64,000 nucleotides of DNA, taken from positions 1 through 64,000 of the forward strand of contig PDHQ01000036.1 in NCBI GenBank assembly GCA_003339415.1. The letters run 5' to 3'. The notes under the pieces are model-generated. The model had not been told where the DNA came from, did no database searches, and saw only the letters and a program-made list of their open reading frames with translations. Positions 43,789 to 54,602 of the stretch are shown piece by piece. The translations under genes were made by a program, and so were the position numbers. This DNA is from Ophiocordyceps camponoti-saundersi (nom. inval.) (taxonomy: Eukaryota > Ascomycota > Sordariomycetes > Hypocreales > Ophiocordycipitaceae). Each line of letters begins with the position of its first letter. Within the stretch, counting starts at the first letter, position 1.

Positions 43789-46188
43789 ATGGTCGCCTCC
43801 GCCAGCCTCAACCGGACCAGCACGGCGAGGAAGCCCGCCAATGGGGCCAGATTCTCAAAGAAACCGTCGAAACCAAACGCCAGCATCCTCAGCTTCTTTC
43901 AGAAAGTGCAAAAAGAAGAGGAGTCGCTTTTCGTCGGGACTCGTCAAGACCCTCAACTTGTCGATGACGACATTTACGGCGACGATGACCGCCGTTTCAA
44001 TGAGTCCGAATTGCCGACCAAGAAACCACGATTGGAAGAAGGCAATCAAGCTCCAGATGATTTGACTGTCGAGACTGCCCAGAAAGCAAAGGCTCAGAGC
44101 AGAATGCCGTTTGTCCTAGATTCCGAAAGTGAAGACGAAGACGACACGCACGGTCTCGAACCACCGCAAACAGTAGCGATCAAGACTGATGAACCCGACG
44201 TCGAAGCCGGTAACGAAGGTGTCTCTCTCCAGCGTCGAGATTCGACTGAAGCACAATTCTTCAAAACCGACAGTCTCCAAGATCTGGACTGTCTCGACGT
44301 CGAAGACTTTGAGGGCGAGGAGCTGCGGGAGCGGAGATTTATGCTCGAGCAGGCTCGCCTCGAGGCCGAGGAGGACGGCTCACCGCCGGCCAACGATGAA
44401 GTCGACGATGCCTTGGATGACGCACTCATAACAGAAGAGAGCTGCCCGATTTGCAATGGAAGCTTCGCCGGTGTCTCTGCCGATGACGCGACGCGTCACG
44501 TCAATTCATGCCTCGACGGAAATCCAATTCCGCTACCCGCCGAGGATAAGGCTCCGGATGAGGTCGACTCCGCTCAGGTCAGTAAGAGATTTGCTAGAGC
44601 TGCCATTCCCCGGCCGGCACAAGCGAATCCCTTCGAACTCGACGGTGATGGTGGTGGTAGCGGCGGGGGCGGCGCAGTGGAAGCCACTTCGGCCTTCTCT
44701 AAGCTCATGTCCAACAAGGCCGAAGACTCGGCCTGGACTACGGCAGCGGCGGCGGAGCACGCGTCACGCGGCCGACCCGCCTACGAACGGACTTGCCCCT
44801 TTTACAAAATCATGCCCGGCTTCAACATATGTGTGGATGCATTTCGATATGGTGCCGTCCAAGGGTGCGAGGCTTACTTCCTCAGTCACTTTCACAGCGA
44901 TCATTACATCGGCCTGACGGCTAACTGGAGACACGGCCCTATTTACTGTAGCAAGGTGACGGGCAGTCTGGTGAAAAAACAGCTGCGAACTGCGTCCAAA
45001 TGGGTTGTTGAGCTGGAATTTGACAAGCCCTTCGACGTCAGCGGAACGGATGTCACGGTGACCATGATACCGGCTAACCACTGTCCTGGAAGCTCCTTGT
45101 TCCTCTTTGAGAAACCTCTTGGGGGAGGCAGGATGCGGAGAATCCTACACTGCGGTGATTTCCGGGCTTGCCCTGGCCACATAAAACATCCTCTTCTCAG
45201 GCCGGATGTAATCGACTCCATCAGCGGGAAGAAGAAGCAGCAAACAATACACATGTGCTACCTTGATACGACTTATCTGAACCCACGATACTCTTTCCCT
45301 CGGCAGGACGATGTCATCAAGGCCTGTGCAGAACTTTGCGCCTCCATCTCGCCAGATCCCGAGGGCCGCGACGACGTATGGGACCAATCTGCCGAAGCAG
45401 GTGAGGCGCAGACGATGAGCAAGTACTTCCAGAGCAGCAAGCCGGAAGGATCCGGCAAGAAGACAGGCAGAGGCGCGAAGCTGGGGCAGCGGCTGCTTGT
45501 CATCTGCGGAACGTACTCTATCGGCAAGGAGCGGATCTGCATCGCCATCGCCAAGGCACTCAAGACCAAGATCTTCGCCACCCCTGCCAAGATGAAGATT
45601 TGCAAGCAACTGGACGACGCAGAGCTTAGCGGTCTCTTGACGTCGGATCCCGTTGAGGCCCAGGTGCACATGCAGTCGCTCATGGAGATTCGGGCGGAAA
45701 CGCTCAAGGATTACCTGGCAAGCTACAAGCCGCACTTCAGCCGCATCGTCGGATTCCGGCCCAGCGGCTGGACTTTTCGACCGGGTAACGGCAAGTCGAT
45801 CGGGGCAAACACACCTCCGAGTAGCGTCCCGACGCAGCAGATACTTCACGGCAAGGGTTGGCGGACGAGGTTCGGATACAAGGACCTGGTGATTCAGAGA
45901 GGCAGCACGAAAGAAGCCATGTGCTTCGGGGTTCCGTATTCCGAGCATAGCAGTTTCCGGGAGCTAGCCATGTTTGTCATGGGGCTGCGGATCGAGAAGA
46001 TCATTCCGACGGTCAACGTGGGAAGCGAGCAGTCGAGGAAGAGGATGAAGGGTTGGATCGACCGGTGGATGGCCGAGAGGAGGCGCGGCGGCCTCGTGGT
46101 GCCCATAGTAGAGGAAGAGACGGATGAGAAACAAGAGTTGGATTTATGGGATGGTAAGACGGCACAAGGCGGCGGCGTCTGGTGGTGA
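43789..46188 (+). CDS. PSO2: DNA interstrand crosslink repair nuclease Pso2/Snm1
   Basis: Single exon of 799 aa from ATG 43789. Residues 30-37 (NASILSFF) resemble a PCNA-binding PIP box. A UBZ4-type zinc finger has ligands Cys219, Cys222, His237 and Cys241, as in Snm1A-type proteins. The metallo-beta-lactamase domain follows, with HFHSDH (His367, His369, Asp371, His372) and His431 (NHCPGS), then the beta-CASP/DRMBL part with VPYSEHSSF (His720). The 5'-exonuclease repairs crosslinks in the nucleus. All catalytic positions look intact. The linker 60-215 is acidic and rich in Ser/Asp. Confidence 0.95.
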   Translation: MVASASLNRTSTARKPANGARFSKKPSKPNASILSFFQKVQKEEESLFVGTRQDPQLVDDDIYGDDDRRFNESELPTKKPRLEEGNQAPDDLTVETAQKAKAQSRMPFVLDSESEDEDDTHGLEPPQTVAIKTDEPDVEAGNEGVSLQRRDSTEAQFFKTDSLQDLDCLDVEDFEGEELRERRFMLEQARLEAEEDGSPPANDEVDDALDDALITEESCPICNGSFAGVSADDATRHVNSCLDGNPIPLPAEDKAPDEVDSAQVSKRFARAAIPRPAQANPFELDGDGGGSGGGGAVEATSAFSKLMSNKAEDSAWTTAAAAEHASRGRPAYERTCPFYKIMPGFNICVDAFRYGAVQGCEAYFLSHFHSDHYIGLTANWRHGPIYCSKVTGSLVKKQLRTASKWVVELEFDKPFDVSGTDVTVTMIPANHCPGSSLFLFEKPLGGGRMRRILHCGDFRACPGHIKHPLLRPDVIDSISGKKKQQTIHMCYLDTTYLNPRYSFPRQDDVIKACAELCASISPDPEGRDDVWDQSAEAGEAQTMSKYFQSSKPEGSGKKTGRGAKLGQRLLVICGTYSIGKERICIAIAKALKTKIFATPAKMKICKQLDDAELSGLLTSDPVEAQVHMQSLMEIRAETLKDYLASYKPHFSRIVGFRPSGWTFRPGNGKSIGANTPPSSVPTQQILHGKGWRTRFGYKDLVIQRGSTKEAMCFGVPYSEHSSFRELAMFVMGLRIEKIIPTVNVGSEQSRKRMKGWIDRWMAERRRGGLVVPIVEEETDEKQELDLWDGKTAQGGGVWW

Positions 46189-46390
46189 GGCCCAGCAGGG
46201 GGCGTCAGACTGTCGACCATTTATGCGGCTCAGGCTCAATACAAGAGGGTATAACTGCAACGGGTGTCTGTGCTCCGCCGTGAACGTACATAGATGTCGC
46301 CTGAAAGGACGAGAAAGACGCATCAATCCATCTCGACAAGTGTGTGTGTGTGAAATTGCTCGTGAGTCATGACTGATAGTCGTCTCTTCA

Positions 46391-46950
46391 TCACCTCGGT
46401 TTCGCCCGCTGAGCTGCAGCTTCTATTGAAACAGGCGAAAAAAATCAGCCACTGGTTGAAGAAAAAAATCAGCCGAGGAAAAACGGGCGTCGCATACCTC
46501 TCCGGGTCGCATCCTCCAGAAGTTGCGTATCCACCGAAGCGGCCGGTAGATGAACGTAGCGAACGACGGAACCTCGAATGAAGACGTTTTTCACGGAGCT
46601 CTACCCAAGAAGGAGAAAATTTGTAAATCAGTTATCAGTCACACCCAACAGAGAGGGGAGTTTATTGAGTTAAAAACTCACCAGATGGGGATATTTTATC
46701 TCTTCGACGACGGAGATGTCATCGAGTTTGATGTTGAGATATTGATCTACGCTCTTGAGCGTGCCTCTGAGTTGGATGTCATTCTTGAGCTCGACTGTGA
46801 CCTCATGATCGATGAGGGTTTTAAAGAAACTAGAGAATTGATGTTGTGGAATAAAGTCAGCCTTTTTTGTTCTTTCTGGATTTCCCTTTCTTCGCTTCTT
46901 GTTTAGGTTGGGGAAAGAAAGAAGGTGACGACGGACCTGAAGAACAGCAT
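46391..46950 (-). CDS. LSM2: Sm-like protein Lsm2
   Basis: Four small exons (46937-46950, 46682-46829, 46498-46600, 46391-46422) encode 98 aa; introns are 107, 81 and 75 bp with GTCCGT, GTGAGT and GTATGC donors. The first exon is only 14 nt (MLFF plus two bases). The product has the Sm1 motif (SFFKTLIDHEVTVELKND..LRGTLKSVDQYLNIKLDD) and Sm2 motif (VKNVFIRGSVVRYVHLP) and ends EAAAQRAKPR. In the Lsm1-7 (cytoplasm, mRNA decay) and Lsm2-8 (nucleus, U6) rings. The frame on the opposite strand over 46550-46906 is only its antisense. Phases all fit, so the call is firm. Confidence 0.95.
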
Positions 46951-47275
46951 CGTGACGATCGCGAGTCTCAGGCGGGAAGAGATGGATGCTTGGGCGGAGA
47001 GTTGAGGAGGGTGTCGTTGGAGGATAGCACGGGGATGATGATGGATGATGTTGGATCGTTGTCGTTGTTGCTCGTGAGGGACTCGAGCTTCGGAGGTTGA
47101 TGATGATGCGGTGTCACGTGACTGGTAATTGTCCGCCAACTACACCCGTCTCCTCTTCCTCACCATATTGGATGCTCGAATAACGGCATCGACTGGATTC
47201 AAACAGATATAAAGAGAGGAATGACATGATAAATGAAGCGGGAATAAAGGTAGATAGGTAGATAGTAGGCAGCTT
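46951..47275. promoter_or_regulatory. LSM2 upstream region and UTP12 3' end
   Basis: 325 bp lie between the LSM2 start and the UTP12 stop, both genes being on the - strand. A palindromic TCACGTGA is at 47114-47121, about 165 bp upstream of the LSM2 ATG. Confidence 0.55.
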
Positions 47276-50220
47276 CTACGCCACATGCACAAAAGCCCTC
47301 TTCTTGGCCCTCTTCTCCGCCGTCTCCTCCTCCTCTCGCTCCCAATCGGCATCAACGTACTCCCTAACGCTCCTATCTCTAATCTGCATGCCCACCACCT
47401 TGAGAGCAGCCATGTTGACGCCCATCTCATCCTTCTGCCTCCTGAGAGCGACTCTCAAGTTGGTACGTATCTTCTCCATCATCGTCCTCATCGTCCGGCT
47501 GGCGACGATCTGCTTGTGATGCGTCTTGATCATGAAGAAGAGGATGCGGCACGTCAGAGACATGTTCATCGACCGACGGGCGAATATCTCCAAAAAGGTG
47601 AAGAGGATGGGCACCGTTGCGAACGGTAGCACCAGTAGGGCGTCGTGCAATGCAGAGGCTTTGATTCGTTGAAGAACCGACATGACGTGCTCCTCCGCCG
47701 TGATGTTGCCCAGCGCCACGAATACCGCGTTCCTTTGCGGTGGCGGCGCCTTGGCGTCCGATACTTTCGCTTCCTCGTATTCCCTGAGTAGGTTCAGGTC
47801 GGCCATTCCCATCTCGAGCGCTTCCTGGATCCTCTCTCCTGCCATGAGCGTCTCCGTCGTCTGCTTGCTTGCCGCGCCCAGTTCGCCGCTGTCTCCCTCC
47901 ATGTCCGGCTCCTCCTTCTCGAGCGATTTCGTCAGCGTGCTCTCGTACAACTCCTCGAGCTCCTTTTCTCGCTCCTCCTCGAGGAAAATCTGCTCGTCGC
48001 TTTCCTCCCATACGCGTATGCACTTGTCGTGACCGGCACTGACGACAAAGTTGCCGCTTTTGCTGATGGCCATCGCCCACACCTCTCCGTGGTGGCCGTC
48101 GAGCCTTTGTATCTGCTCAAACTTGTCCCCGTCCCAGTAGCGGATCGTCCGGTCCTTGCTGCTGCTGAAGAAGTGGTGCCCGTTTCCGTCCGAGTTGTGC
48201 GGCACAAACGCCACTTGTAAGATGCTGTCTTGGTGTCCGAAAAGAGCCTTGTGACAGTCTCCAAAGTCGAGACCCCATATCCTGATATTCTTGTCCGCAG
48301 AGGTTGTGACGATGAGCTTGCTGTCGTAAGATATGTCCATGCTCAGCACTGGAAGTTTGTGCCCATACAGGTTGAGATACAGCTTAAGCGTGTCGACAAA
48401 AAAAACCTTGACCGTGTTGTCTAGCAAAGACACGGCCAATAGCCTGGCGTCGGGGGAGAATCGAAGGTTTAGAATGTCATCCGACACCTTGAGCATCCGA
48501 GATTGAACGACTTTCAGTCTGGGCCTTGTTCTCTTGGTGCCGAGGATCTCCTCTTGCACAATCTTAAAGTCCCAGAACTTGGCTGACTTGTCTGCGCTCC
48601 CAGTCACGACCGAGCGGCCGTCGGGATGCACATGAAGCGACCAAATCGCCCCCTCGTGAGCCTGCACGCTGTCCACGAGCGACGAGGAAGCCACGTCGAA
48701 AAGCTGAAGCTCGCCGCTCTTCGTTCCGACCACAACTACTTTGTCTCCGGGCAAGAAGGCGCAGCAGAGAGAGTAGCCACAATCAAAGGTTCGTATACAA
48801 GCCTGCGTCTTGACGTTCCATATCTTCGTGGATCCATTGGCTGACGATGCCAGCATCTTGTCATCCGAACTCAGAGCTAAACTCCGTATGTCTGTGCGAT
48901 GGCCTGGAAGCTCGACCGAAAGCGTTCTGGCATAGTCGGGGATGACCTGGTTCTTCTTCGCGTCGTCCTTGTCTTTCAGGGGTATGCTGTAGTATTCAAG
49001 CTGATTGTTTGTTGTCGCAACCAACAACCTGACGTCTTTTTGGGCGCCGCTGACAGCCCAATCGACTGACCGAACTTTTCCGCCTGTCCTGACGATGACG
49101 TACTGGACGAATATATCACCAATGTCGGCGTTTGTGCCATCCTCGCCGCCATTGACGTCGGTCATGGTTTCGTCGACCTGCTTGCCGTCCTTTTCCTTCT
49201 CCCTGCGACGTTTCCGCTTTCGCGCCAGGGTCTTCTTGATTTCTGCTTGCGTCTTAATGCGCCATATGTCCACCCCCTTTTCTGACCCATGGACAGCAAA
49301 GTAGTCCCTCTGAGGGTGAAAAACGACCTCGGTGGCGCGATCTTTGCTCTGCCTGTGGAGGGTGCCACGATCGGATAGATACCGCGCAGTGGGAGAAGCG
49401 TCAACTCCGCGAGTGTTGGCCATAAGGGCATCCACGTCCAGTGACCATACCTTCATCTCGCCGTCGTTACCCGCCGTCACGCAGCCGCTGAAATCGGGAG
49501 ACATGCCGAGGGCCCAGCATTCGCCATTTGTTTGGGCGATGTGAGTCTCGACGCAATGTCTTGAAGAGAGGTCCCAGAGCTTGATCAAGGAGTCCTTGCC
49601 AGAGGTGAGAAGGAAGCCTTCGGAGGCAGCCCCCCCGTCGCGAACCATGGCTCTCGACCCTTCTTCGTCGTTCGCGTGCTGGTCAGGCTCAACAAAATGA
49701 AGCCCCGTGACTTCATCCTTGTGTCCTCGCAACTTGTACAGACCAACCTCGGCAACCAGATCCCAGATGATGATGTCGGTATCTTTGGAGCCACTGGCAA
49801 GCCGGACGCCGGATTTATCAAAGGCGAGTTTTGTAACGGCGGATTTGTGGCCGTTGAAGTTGACTATAACGGTTGAGATCTTGCTATCCCAGAGTCGTAT
49901 GCTGCCATCTCCGTAGCCGACGGCGAAGACATCCTTGTCCGTCTTGCTCTGGGCCACGACGGTGACCGGAGCCGCGCAACGCTCATCTCTCCAACTGCCG
50001 AGAAGCTCGCCCTTTTTTATGTCCCAGCACAACACTTGCCCATTGGCAGCCACCACAGCCTGACCTGCGCCTGTACGATCTGTCGATGTCCAGACGATAT
50101 TCGAGGTGCCGGTAACGACGACGCCAAATGACTTGGCATGCTCGTACTTTCTGACACAGTTGGTGTCAGTACCATACCAGATGATCTCCTCTAGATGACT
50201 TACAGGTATGACTTGACCAT
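47276..50220 (-). CDS. UTP12: U3 snoRNP/SSU processome protein Utp12 (Dip2)
   Basis: Two exons (50204-50220 and 47276-50150) give 963 aa. The first exon is 17 nt (MVKSYL) and the 53-bp intron has a GTAAGT donor and TGTCAG acceptor. Splicing yields MVKSYLKYEHAKSFG, the expected start. The protein is two tandem WD40 propellers (to about residue 730), with many GH..WD-type blades, e.g. TSADKNIRIWGLD and SAGHDKCIRVWEE. An acidic linker and the C-terminal Utp12 helical domain (about 810-920, TFLEIFARRSMNMS) follow. It assembles with Utp13 and other UTP-B members in the nucleolus for 18S rRNA maturation. Divergent from ARC35. Confidence 0.95.
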
Positions 50221-50479
50221 CTTGATCCCTTCACTGGATACCTGCCTACCCAACGGGGAAGAATCGCGCGCTGGCTGTCAGTGTCGCGATGCGCCTCAAC
50301 TTTTTTTCCCTCTCTTTCTTTATCAGTAGATATTGCAGCTATCGATAATGATGGGTCTTTATGCTAGAGCCAGATAAGAGCAGTATCACGTGAACAGCTC
50401 TTAATGACATCCGGACTTTCCAGCCCCACCATCGTCGTAAACCAGCAACGAAGCAGCGCCACAGCGAGCCTTCGCAAAG
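50221..50479. promoter_or_regulatory. Bidirectional promoter UTP12/ARC35 with TCACGTGA
   Basis: A short 259-bp divergent spacer. A perfect palindrome TCACGTGA is at 50386-50393. No other motif is asserted. Confidence 0.55.
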
Positions 50480-51673
50480 ATGCTTCTTCTCGACTATCAG
50501 AACATCCTGATTCAGTCGGTTCTGACCGAGCGCTTCTCCGGGTAGGAACGATTCTTGAGCTTACTATCACGCATCGCTGATTACTCTGCAGAGGTCCCGC
50601 TACGTCCATCGACCAGACCGTATCCGACTTCGATGGCGTCACTTTCCACATCTCAACGCCGGAAAGCAAGACCAAAATTCTTCTCTCGATACAAATAAGG
50701 TGCTTCAAGGACCTCGTTCAGTACGGCGCCGAGCAAGTGCTGCGGCGCGAGTATGGCGACTACCTGGCTCCGGTAGAGCCCGGCTATGACTTTTCTGTCA
50801 TGATCGACCTCGACAATCTGCCTGCGGATAAAGGTACCCAATGAAGCTTGCAATTCTCCTTGCCGCGACACTTTGGAGCTGATGAGACGATTTCTAGAGG
50901 AACGCGATGCCTTGGCCATGAAATTCGCCCTGCTGAAGCGCAACGCGATGGCGGCCCCCTTCGAGCAGGCGTACGAGGAATACTACAAATTGAAAGAAGA
51001 GGCGTCCAAGTTCACCTCGGAAGAAGCGCCGCAAGGCGTCCGAGAGGGCGGTCAGGTAAAAGCCATTCACTACCGAGATGAGGAGGCCATCTACGTCAAG
51101 GCCAGCCACGACCGAGTGACGGTCATCTTTAGCACCGTCTTTCGCGAGGAAACCGACCGCGTGTTTGGGAAGGTCTTCATACAGGAGTTTGTTGATGCCC
51201 GTCGGAGGGCTATCCAGAATGCGCCACAGGTCCTCTTTCGAAACGATCCTCCGCTGGAGCTGCAGGGCGTGCCGGGGGTGAGAGACACGGGTTCTGGCGA
51301 GGTTGGCTATGTAACGTTCGGTACGTTTTGTCTATAAGGAAAAGCGTCAAGCAGAAGCAGCGCGCTGACGTTCACCACAGTTCTGTTCCCGCGGCACCTT
51401 ACTCCCCAGAGAATGCCGATTGTCATCTCTCACATTCAGACTTTCCGCGATTACTTCCATTATCACATCAAGGCATCCAAGGCGTACATACACTCCCGCA
51501 TGCGGAAACGAACCGCCGACTTCCTGCAAGGTACATACGCTGATGAATGAAGCAACGAAGATGCTTGAGCTAACTAACCTACTTGCCCAGTGCTACGTCG
51601 TGCACGACCGGATAACGAGGAACGCGAGAGGAAGACGGCCAGCGGCAGGACGTTCAAGATGCAAGGGAGCTAG
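50480..51673 (+). CDS. ARC35: Arp2/3 complex subunit ARPC2 (p34-Arc)
   Basis: Five exons (50480-50541, 50592-50833, 50898-51320, 51381-51530, 51591-51673) encode 319 aa; the four introns are 50-64 bp. The sequence begins [15 protein letters not shown] and contains the [23 protein letters not shown] block and the [14 protein letters not shown] segment. The C-terminal helix ([44 protein letters not shown]) is characteristic of ARPC2. It forms the core of the complex with ARPC4 and contacts the mother actin filament. Length fits the family (about 300-340 aa). It shares a 259-bp divergent promoter with UTP12. Confidence 0.95.
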
Positions 51674-51907
51674 CTAAGCGTGGGTCAATGCCAGACTGAG
51701 AACACGAGGGGCTCTTCATTTCCATGTTATCTTGTCTCTGCCTACCTACAACGTTACAGTAGATGTATATCGATATCGTCGACTCTCATTACGAATGATG
51801 CTATCCGTTACTTGTTACTTGTGAGAGCCTACATGATGTAAGTTTGCAAAGCAGCAACAGTGACTTGACTTGCGGTCTATTAGTTCTCAACTTCTGATGA
51901 CAGTCTC

Positions 51908-54602
51908 CTACTCGGACCTGACCCAGGATCGAGGCGAGGCATTCAAAGTCCACGTCTCCCCGTCATTGAGCCACTCGTCGGGGCCCCTCCTGAACGTCAT
52001 TACGTACGGAACAGACGAGCCGACGCAAATGCCTCGTAGTGCAACGTCTGGATGCGGGAACCGGTCAGTGCTGGGCATCTTTCTTTTTGCCCGGCTCATC
52101 ATAGGCTTTTGACTTACAATCCACAAGGACGTCAGCGCCCTTTTCGTCGTTGATAATCGACACACGTCCGATGTCAGTCGGAGCCAGCCTCTTCGTGCCC
52201 CAGACGTTCTCCATGTCGATATCGGTAACGTGAGTTCCGACATCTTGGACGTTGGCCAGGGGGAGTCGTCTGTTGTTGAAGTCGACATACAGGCCGTCCT
52301 TGGTAGGGATCTTCATGGAGACTGTGACGCTGAGCTTCTCGAAATAGCTGCACGGGCTTTCCGGGATCCAGTCCTGCAGTTCAATCTTGTCTTTCCATTG
52401 CCAGGAAACGGACCCTTCGTTCTTCTTGGTGGGCTCCTCCCTTTTGGGATTGGAGATGAAGCGATCCATCCAAAGCTTCATGTCGGTCTTGTGGCACCAG
52501 GCGAAAAGCTTCGCGTCTAGATAAGGAAAGTCAGATGCCTCCTCGTCCGTCTGGATAGCCAATGGCATGGTAACGCACCGATGATCTTGAGCTGGCCTCT
52601 ATCAGACGCGACGATCTGGTAGGCCATGACCTCCATCATCTTGAGGCGATCAAGACTGATCATATCAGCGCCAAAGACGTTTTGCAGATCGACGCGAAGC
52701 CATCTCGATCCTGCTCTATAATCACGGCCGTTTAGGTGAATCAAGGGAATTTTTTTCCATCGATAATCAGCCCCGTCCAAGAATTCCAGGGTAACGGACT
52801 GGAAGCCTAAAGTCAAGTTTATATTGAACCAAAGCTCGACGATGTTTGAGCAGAGTTGGGGCCTTGTCTCGTCGGTCCAGACCCATTTATCGCGGGGATC
52901 TAAGTCGTCACCGTCGCAGTTGTCGCATGGTTTTACCGTGTCGCTGTTGCAGCGGACGGACTTGGTCTTGTTGACGAAGGAGTGGAGGTTGCCGCCGGCG
53001 AGGCTGAGACCCGGGTAAGAGGCTTCGAACTTTTCGCCTGAGCAGCCGTTGCCACTGATATGGAGAAGAAAGATATAGAGTTAGTGAGTGAACTGGGTGT
53101 ATAGGATAGGATTGTTTGTTTGTTCTTGAAACTTACGTGAAGAAGTAGCAGTTGCCAGATGTCAGTTGAGGCCGCACCGAGGAGACGTTTTGCCTGAATG
53201 CCATGGGCACGTCGACTAAAAAGGGGGAAAACCGAGGAGAGTCAGAGGCGAGCGGCTCCTAATGATGACGGCCAACAGACACCAGACACAGAGGACATAC
53301 CGCATCGCCTGTTATCGGCTCGGATCTTGGTACAAGGCGAGGCTAAGTTTGCCTTCTGACAGACGTAAACCTCGGACCGTGTACTCTGCACAAGATGCTC
53401 GGGCTTGAGAGATGGAGCTGCCCGTTTGTTTAGAAGGAAGCTGTATGTTTTGGTACGATGAAGAAAAAGACTCACGCGTGTGCTCAGACTTTGCCGCGTT
53501 GGGCTGCTTGTCAAGGGCCATGACCGTCAACGTTTCGCAGTTATACCTCTTAGGCTTCTGTTCGACCTCTGCTATCACCGAGGTTCCTGCAACTTCTCCT
53601 TCCTCCGAGCTGTCTTGAACCTTTTCCTTGTCCGCGCCGGTATCGAAGACGGTCGCGTCTACCTCCATGCAATCCTCGTCCGAGGCAAGGCCGCTGGCCA
53701 AGGAAGCGATCAGTTGAGGCTTTAGGTTCACCCTGAACCAGTCCACCTGTCGCAGGAAGCGGGTTATCCTGTTCTCAGCTATAACGCGAGCGCCCAATCT
53801 CAGCAAAAACAAGGACCATGATGAGGGAAAGAAGGAGAAGAAACAGATGGGATATCAAAGTCTTACGCTCTTTGCGGCGAAGGAGAGGGAAATCACGCCA
53901 CGGATCCGTCTCGATGCTCCAATCCATTAGTTTCTGAAGAGTTTGGCGCCTCTCGTCTGTGAGATCTACGTTGAGCGTGCTGGTAAGGGCTCCGACGAAG
54001 AAGAGAGCGACTTCGCGGGCCGATTTCTCGACATCCCCCTCTTTACGCAGGTGCTGATAATTCGAGAACAGATGCTGGGGGACGGTCATGCCGAAATCCT
54101 CCCATTTGCTGTCGTAGTCGCTGTTGGTCTGCCACCAGGACAACTGACCGTTTTCGTTGATGTGAGTCCATGAGTGAATTTGAGACCAGAAGATACCGCC
54201 GAGCGCCCTCGGGTTATGATCAGCCTGCTTCGGGTCCGGTTTGAGCGCCGGCTGGTCTACAATGTGTGGCGAGAGGGCGAGCTTGTAGACCCAAGTCCCG
54301 TTGTGCCATTGGTAAGGAGAGCGAGATATCCATTTCAGGTCTCGGTGGACGGAGATCCAAGTGGTGTTCCAATGAGTTGCGTCGTTGAACAGCCAGGCTG
54401 CGTCGTCAGTTGGGTTAGCATCTTGGACAGCGATTCCGCCTTTTTCCTTGAAGTAGGCCGGGTCAGTGTGTGATGCTGGATGTACGACGACGTAGCCGAA
54501 AGCATGGGTTTCCATCTGTAAGTTGAAATCCAGTTCGCTGTATGCGGTGGCAGTTGTCGTCAGTGCCATCGCCAGTGCGGCGCTCCAACGTGGTGGAATC
54601 AT
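51908..54602 (-). CDS. Secreted heat-labile-enterotoxin-A-like protein (degenerate active site)
   Basis: Seven exons (53867-54602, 53476-53778, 53301-53417, 53137-53215, 52579-53054, 52118-52516, 51908-52047) keep one frame for 749 aa. A signal peptide covers about residues 1-21. The segment ALGGIFWSQIHSW (133-145) is the hallmark of the enterotoxin-A ADP-ribosyltransferase fold, which in fungi is found mostly in insect-associated Hypocreales. The positions where that family has its catalytic Arg, Ser-Thr-Ser and Glu-x-Glu here appear to be His41, Ser-Val-His (84-86) and no acidic pair. The rest (about 200-749) is unassigned, with cysteine pairs (CDNCDGDD region) and a possible lectin-like part. 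Activity is doubtful. Family call from motif only. Confidence 0.72.

Noticed and set aside
46550..46906. 118-aa open frame on the + strand
   Set aside because: It is the antisense of LSM2 exons 2 and 3, which give a perfect Sm-fold protein on the other strand.
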